DNA of 6,358 bases from positions 1-6,358 of the forward strand of contig JAOZSY010000153.1 of NCBI GenBank assembly GCA_029939445.1, given 5' to 3'. This document shows positions 5,475 through 6,358 of the stretch, piece after piece. The notes under the pieces are model-generated. The model had not been told where the DNA came from, did not search any database, and saw nothing but the letters and a program-made list of their open reading frames with translations. This stretch comes from Bacteroidales bacterium. GTDB lineage: Bacteria; Bacteroidota; Bacteroidia; Bacteroidales; UBA1556. The position numbers and the translations under genes are program-made. The first letter of the stretch is position 1, and the number at the start of each line of letters is the position of its first letter.

Positions 5475-6358
5475 TTATTCTTTTAGAGTTAATATTTTCA
5501 TCAATCGCTCGTTTATATAATAATTTCCTGTCCCTAACTTTTCTTTTCTTAAAAGTCCATCGTTTGCTAATTTATTTAGATATTTTGAAGCCGTAATTCG
5601 TGAAACACCTAAATCTTTCTCAATAAATTCAATCTTCGTATAAGGATGTTTAAACAAATTATTTAATAAGTCTTGACTATAAAATTTATAATTATCGCGC
5701 AATAGATACTTATATTCAAATATTAAATCCTTTATTTTTCCAATCAAAACTATTGTTTCTTTTGAGGTTTGTTCTATTGCTTCAAGCATATAGATAATCC
5801 AATCCTCCCACTTATTTACGTTTCTTACTTCTTGTAATAATTTATAATACAAACCTTTATTTTCAATTATATATCGACTTAAATACAATATTGGCAAATC
5901 TAATAAATCTTTCATTACAAGATATAATACATTTATTATTCTCCCAGTTCTTCCATTTCCATCATAAAATGGATGAATACTTTCAAATTGATAATGAATT
6001 ATTGCCATTTTTGTCAAAGTATCACAATCAGATAAACTTTCATCGTTAATAAATATCTCCAAATTACTCATTAAATCAGAAATAGTTTCAAAATCCTGTG
6101 GTGGGGTATAAACTACTTCACCAGTTGTTGCATTTTTAAGTGCTGTTCCTGGAACTTTTCTAAATCCTGCTTTGTTTTTTTCTAATTCAGATTGTATTTC
6201 AATTATATCGTTATTTCTTAATATCTGATTTTTTGAAATTAAACGAAAACCTTTTTTTAATGCTGAAATATAATTTTGAACTTCTTTTGCATCTAATGAT
6301 TTAAATCCATCAAGATTTAGTTCTGTTTTATAAATATCATCGTGAGTTGTAATTATAT
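5475..6358 (-). CDS. Fic-domain protein, probable AMP-transferase, with C-terminal winged helix (5' partial)
   Basis: The frame is open to the right edge, so the gene starts outside the window and the ATG at 6071 is internal. About 294 residues are visible. The Fic active-site motif HPFYDGNGRTGR (5940-5975) is complete: the catalytic His, the acidic residue and GNGR, and the final Arg. Such proteins usually transfer AMP from ATP to hydroxyl groups of target proteins. The visible start, ITTHDDIYK, matches the stretch just after the (S/T)xxxE(G/N) autoinhibitory helix of class II Fic proteins, so that helix probably lies just past the window edge. Upstream of the motif, VPGTALKNATTGEVVYTPP is typical of the Fic/DUF4172-like family lead-in. 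The C-terminal 65 or so residues (LGVSRITASKYLNKLANDG and onward) form a winged helix, suggesting DNA binding. It is convergent with lipA and has no visible partner. Target unknown. Visibly AT-richer than lipA. Confidence 0.92.
   Translation of the reverse strand, partial: IITTHDDIYKTELNLDGFKSLDAKEVQNYISALKKGFRLISKNQILRNNDIIEIQSELEKNKAGFRKVPGTALKNATTGEVVYTPPQDFETISDLMSNLEIFINDESLSDCDTLTKMAIIHYQFESIHPFYDGNGRTGRIINVLYLVMKDLLDLPILYLSRYIIENKGLYYKLLQEVRNVNKWEDWIIYMLEAIEQTSKETIVLIGKIKDLIFEYKYLLRDNYKFYSQDLLNNLFKHPYTKIEFIEKDLGVSRITASKYLNKLANDGLLRKEKLGTGNYYINERLMKILTLKE

Noticed and set aside
6069..6071. ATG that would start a 198-residue Fic protein
   Set aside because: The same frame continues without a stop to the right edge and encodes conserved Fic-family sequence, so this Met is internal.

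Overview
The window reads as chromosomal DNA of a low-GC member of the Bacteroidota. The grounds are a secreted subtilase ending in a type IX secretion (T9SS) sorting domain, a lipoprotein with the lysine/acid-rich tail after the lipobox cysteine that is typical of the phylum, Bacteroidota-type -7 promoter elements (TAnnTTTG), and start codons without Shine-Dalgarno sequences. No class or genus can be fixed from this sequence alone.

Layout, left to right. (1) 1-407, plus strand: the 3' end of a SulP-family anion permease, with its cytoplasmic STAS domain. (2) 408-1065: about 660 bases with no convincing gene but much inverted-repeat structure. It holds two multi-part hairpins, a pair of inverted arms at 582-633 and 753-797, and a short match to a REP-like motif, so it may be a decayed or non-autonomous repeat element. 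(3) 1066-3427, minus strand: a two-gene unit of a small lipoprotein of unknown function followed closely by an S8 serine protease with a T9SS tail. A candidate promoter lies just upstream of the lipoprotein. (4) 3428-3728: a divergent intergenic region with promoter elements facing both ways and a repeated TGTGATATTATT motif, one copy of which runs into a perfect palindrome. (5) 3729-5316, plus strand: lipB and lipA, the two-enzyme route that builds lipoyl groups. A weak terminator follows lipA. (6) 5317-5474: a short convergent region with a long-loop inverted repeat. (7) 5475-6358, minus strand: most of a Fic-domain protein (probable AMP-transferase) with a C-terminal winged helix. Its 5' end lies outside the window. 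It looks more AT-rich than lipA and may be an accessory gene.

Functionally, LipB moves an octanoyl group from acyl carrier protein to lipoyl domains and LipA inserts two sulfurs, activating 2-oxoacid dehydrogenases and related lipoylated enzymes. The lipoprotein and the subtilase are both cell-envelope or exported products and may be co-expressed. I did not find a clearly new multi-gene system. The least explained parts are the repeat-rich 408-1065 region and the operator-like repeats at 3436-3514. I saw no tRNA, rRNA, CRISPR array or intact transposase.
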